Source: Leptolinea sp. HRD-7
Lineage (GTDB): Bacteria > Chloroflexota > Anaerolineae > Anaerolineales > Anaerolineaceae
DNA: 64,000 bases
Direction of reading: 5' to 3'
NCBI GenBank assembly: GCA_024363285.1
Contig: AP024710.1
Coordinates: 3,504,001-3,568,000, forward strand
The notes under the pieces are model-generated. The model had not been told where the DNA came from and searched no databases. It worked only from the letters and a program-made list of their open reading frames with translations. The first letter of the stretch is position 1, and the number at the start of each line of letters is the position of its first letter. Position numbers and translations under genes: made by a program. This document shows, in pieces, positions 63,672-64,000 of this stretch.

Positions 63672-64000
63672 TCAATCGAGACTTTCATCCGGTTTGCCAA
63701 GTACGGTATTGTCGATCAGGCGGGTTTTACCGATATATACCGCCATGGATACCAATGCCTGTGATTTGATGTGATCAATTTCGAGCAATGTTTCGGTATC
63801 GGCAATAGAAACATATTGCACTTTAGCGGCCGGCTCAGCAGCAAACACATCTTCCATAGCTGCCCGAATAGCTTTTGAACTGCGTTCCCCGGAGTCAAAA
63901 ATTGAACGAGCCTTACGCAACGAGCGTGAAAGTACCAGTGCTGCTTTCCGTTGGGTTTCATCGAGATAGGTATTGCGGCTGGATAGGGCCAGCCCATCTC
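63672..64000 (-). CDS. panC: Pantoate--beta-alanine ligase, 5' part outside window
   Basis: The last 108 codons of the gene are present. The segment begins in D-G-L-A-L-S-S-R-N-T-Y-L, a PanC signature, followed by a helical part and the typical end A-V-Y-I-G-K-T-R-L-I-D-N-T. It condenses pantoate and beta-alanine with ATP in coenzyme A synthesis. The reading frame is intact to the window edge. Confidence 0.93.
   Translation of the reverse strand, partial: DGLALSSRNTYLDETQRKAALVLSRSLRKARSIFDSGERSSKAIRAAMEDVFAAEPAAKVQYVSIADTETLLEIDHIKSQALVSMAVYIGKTRLIDNTVLGKPDESLD

Overview
This 64 kb window reads as an ordinary, densely coded bacterial chromosome, most likely from a monoderm-like member of the Chloroflexota (class Anaerolineae). 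That placement is inference from protein style and gene content; there is no rRNA gene to confirm it. There are about 63 protein genes plus two broken ones, mostly on the minus strand in long co-directional runs. I see no tRNA, rRNA, CRISPR array, insertion sequence or prophage.

Layout. 1-3.3 kb: VanZ-like fragment and two polytopic membrane glycosylation proteins. 3.4-7.3 kb: response regulator, histidine kinase and an HtrA-type lipoprotein protease, with 11-bp phased direct repeats in front of htrA (a CssRS-HtrA-like envelope-stress unit). 7.3-10.2 kb: two small metalloproteases, the redox repressor Rex, and a decayed MNT-HEPN toxin-antitoxin pair. 10.2-15.7 kb: F1 ATP synthase genes atpAGDC followed by mreB, without atpB/E/F/H. 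15.7-20.5 kb: alpha/beta hydrolase, secreted trypsin-like protease, MurA with an Asp in place of the catalytic Cys, thioredoxin, Hsp20.

20.6-26.4 kb is the most unusual region. A six-gene operon encodes a Ser/Thr kinase with a PQQ-type propeller, a PP2C phosphatase, a J-domain/VWA fusion, a zinc-ribbon/FHA protein, a 79-residue unknown protein and an OmpR-family regulator. It starts from a clear promoter and, by the spacing of its Shine-Dalgarno sequence, a probable CTG start codon. The kinase-PP2C-VWA core resembles the TerY-P triad described for Ter stress systems, but the J domain and FHA partners are not part of the classical description I know.

26.4-34 kb: DUF971 protein, SH3-like membrane protein, Ca2+/H+ antiporter, a second (non-RD) kinase with an apparently leaderless mRNA, Rpe, L28, Asp23, FakA, FakB and an HNH endonuclease. 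34-41.3 kb: ABC exporter whose permease is fused to a SpoIIM-like domain, Lgt, CDP-alcohol phosphatidyltransferase, FtsK and an S1-domain protein. 41.3-48.1 kb: a 7TM-GAF-like-HTH protein, GNAT, a membrane protein, purine nucleoside phosphorylase, threonine aldolase, RluD and LspA. 48.3-51.8 kb: a long type-2-like IleRS under a T-box riboswitch. 52-56.5 kb: diguanylate cyclase, C45-type Ntn hydrolase, AraC-GyrI regulator and pyrimidine-nucleoside phosphorylase. 56.5-60.1 kb: the jag-yidC-yidD-rnpA-rpmH block, interrupted by a beta-propeller lipoprotein. 60.2-64 kb: two TrkA/RCK proteins with a KimA-like K+ importer, then the 3' part of panC.
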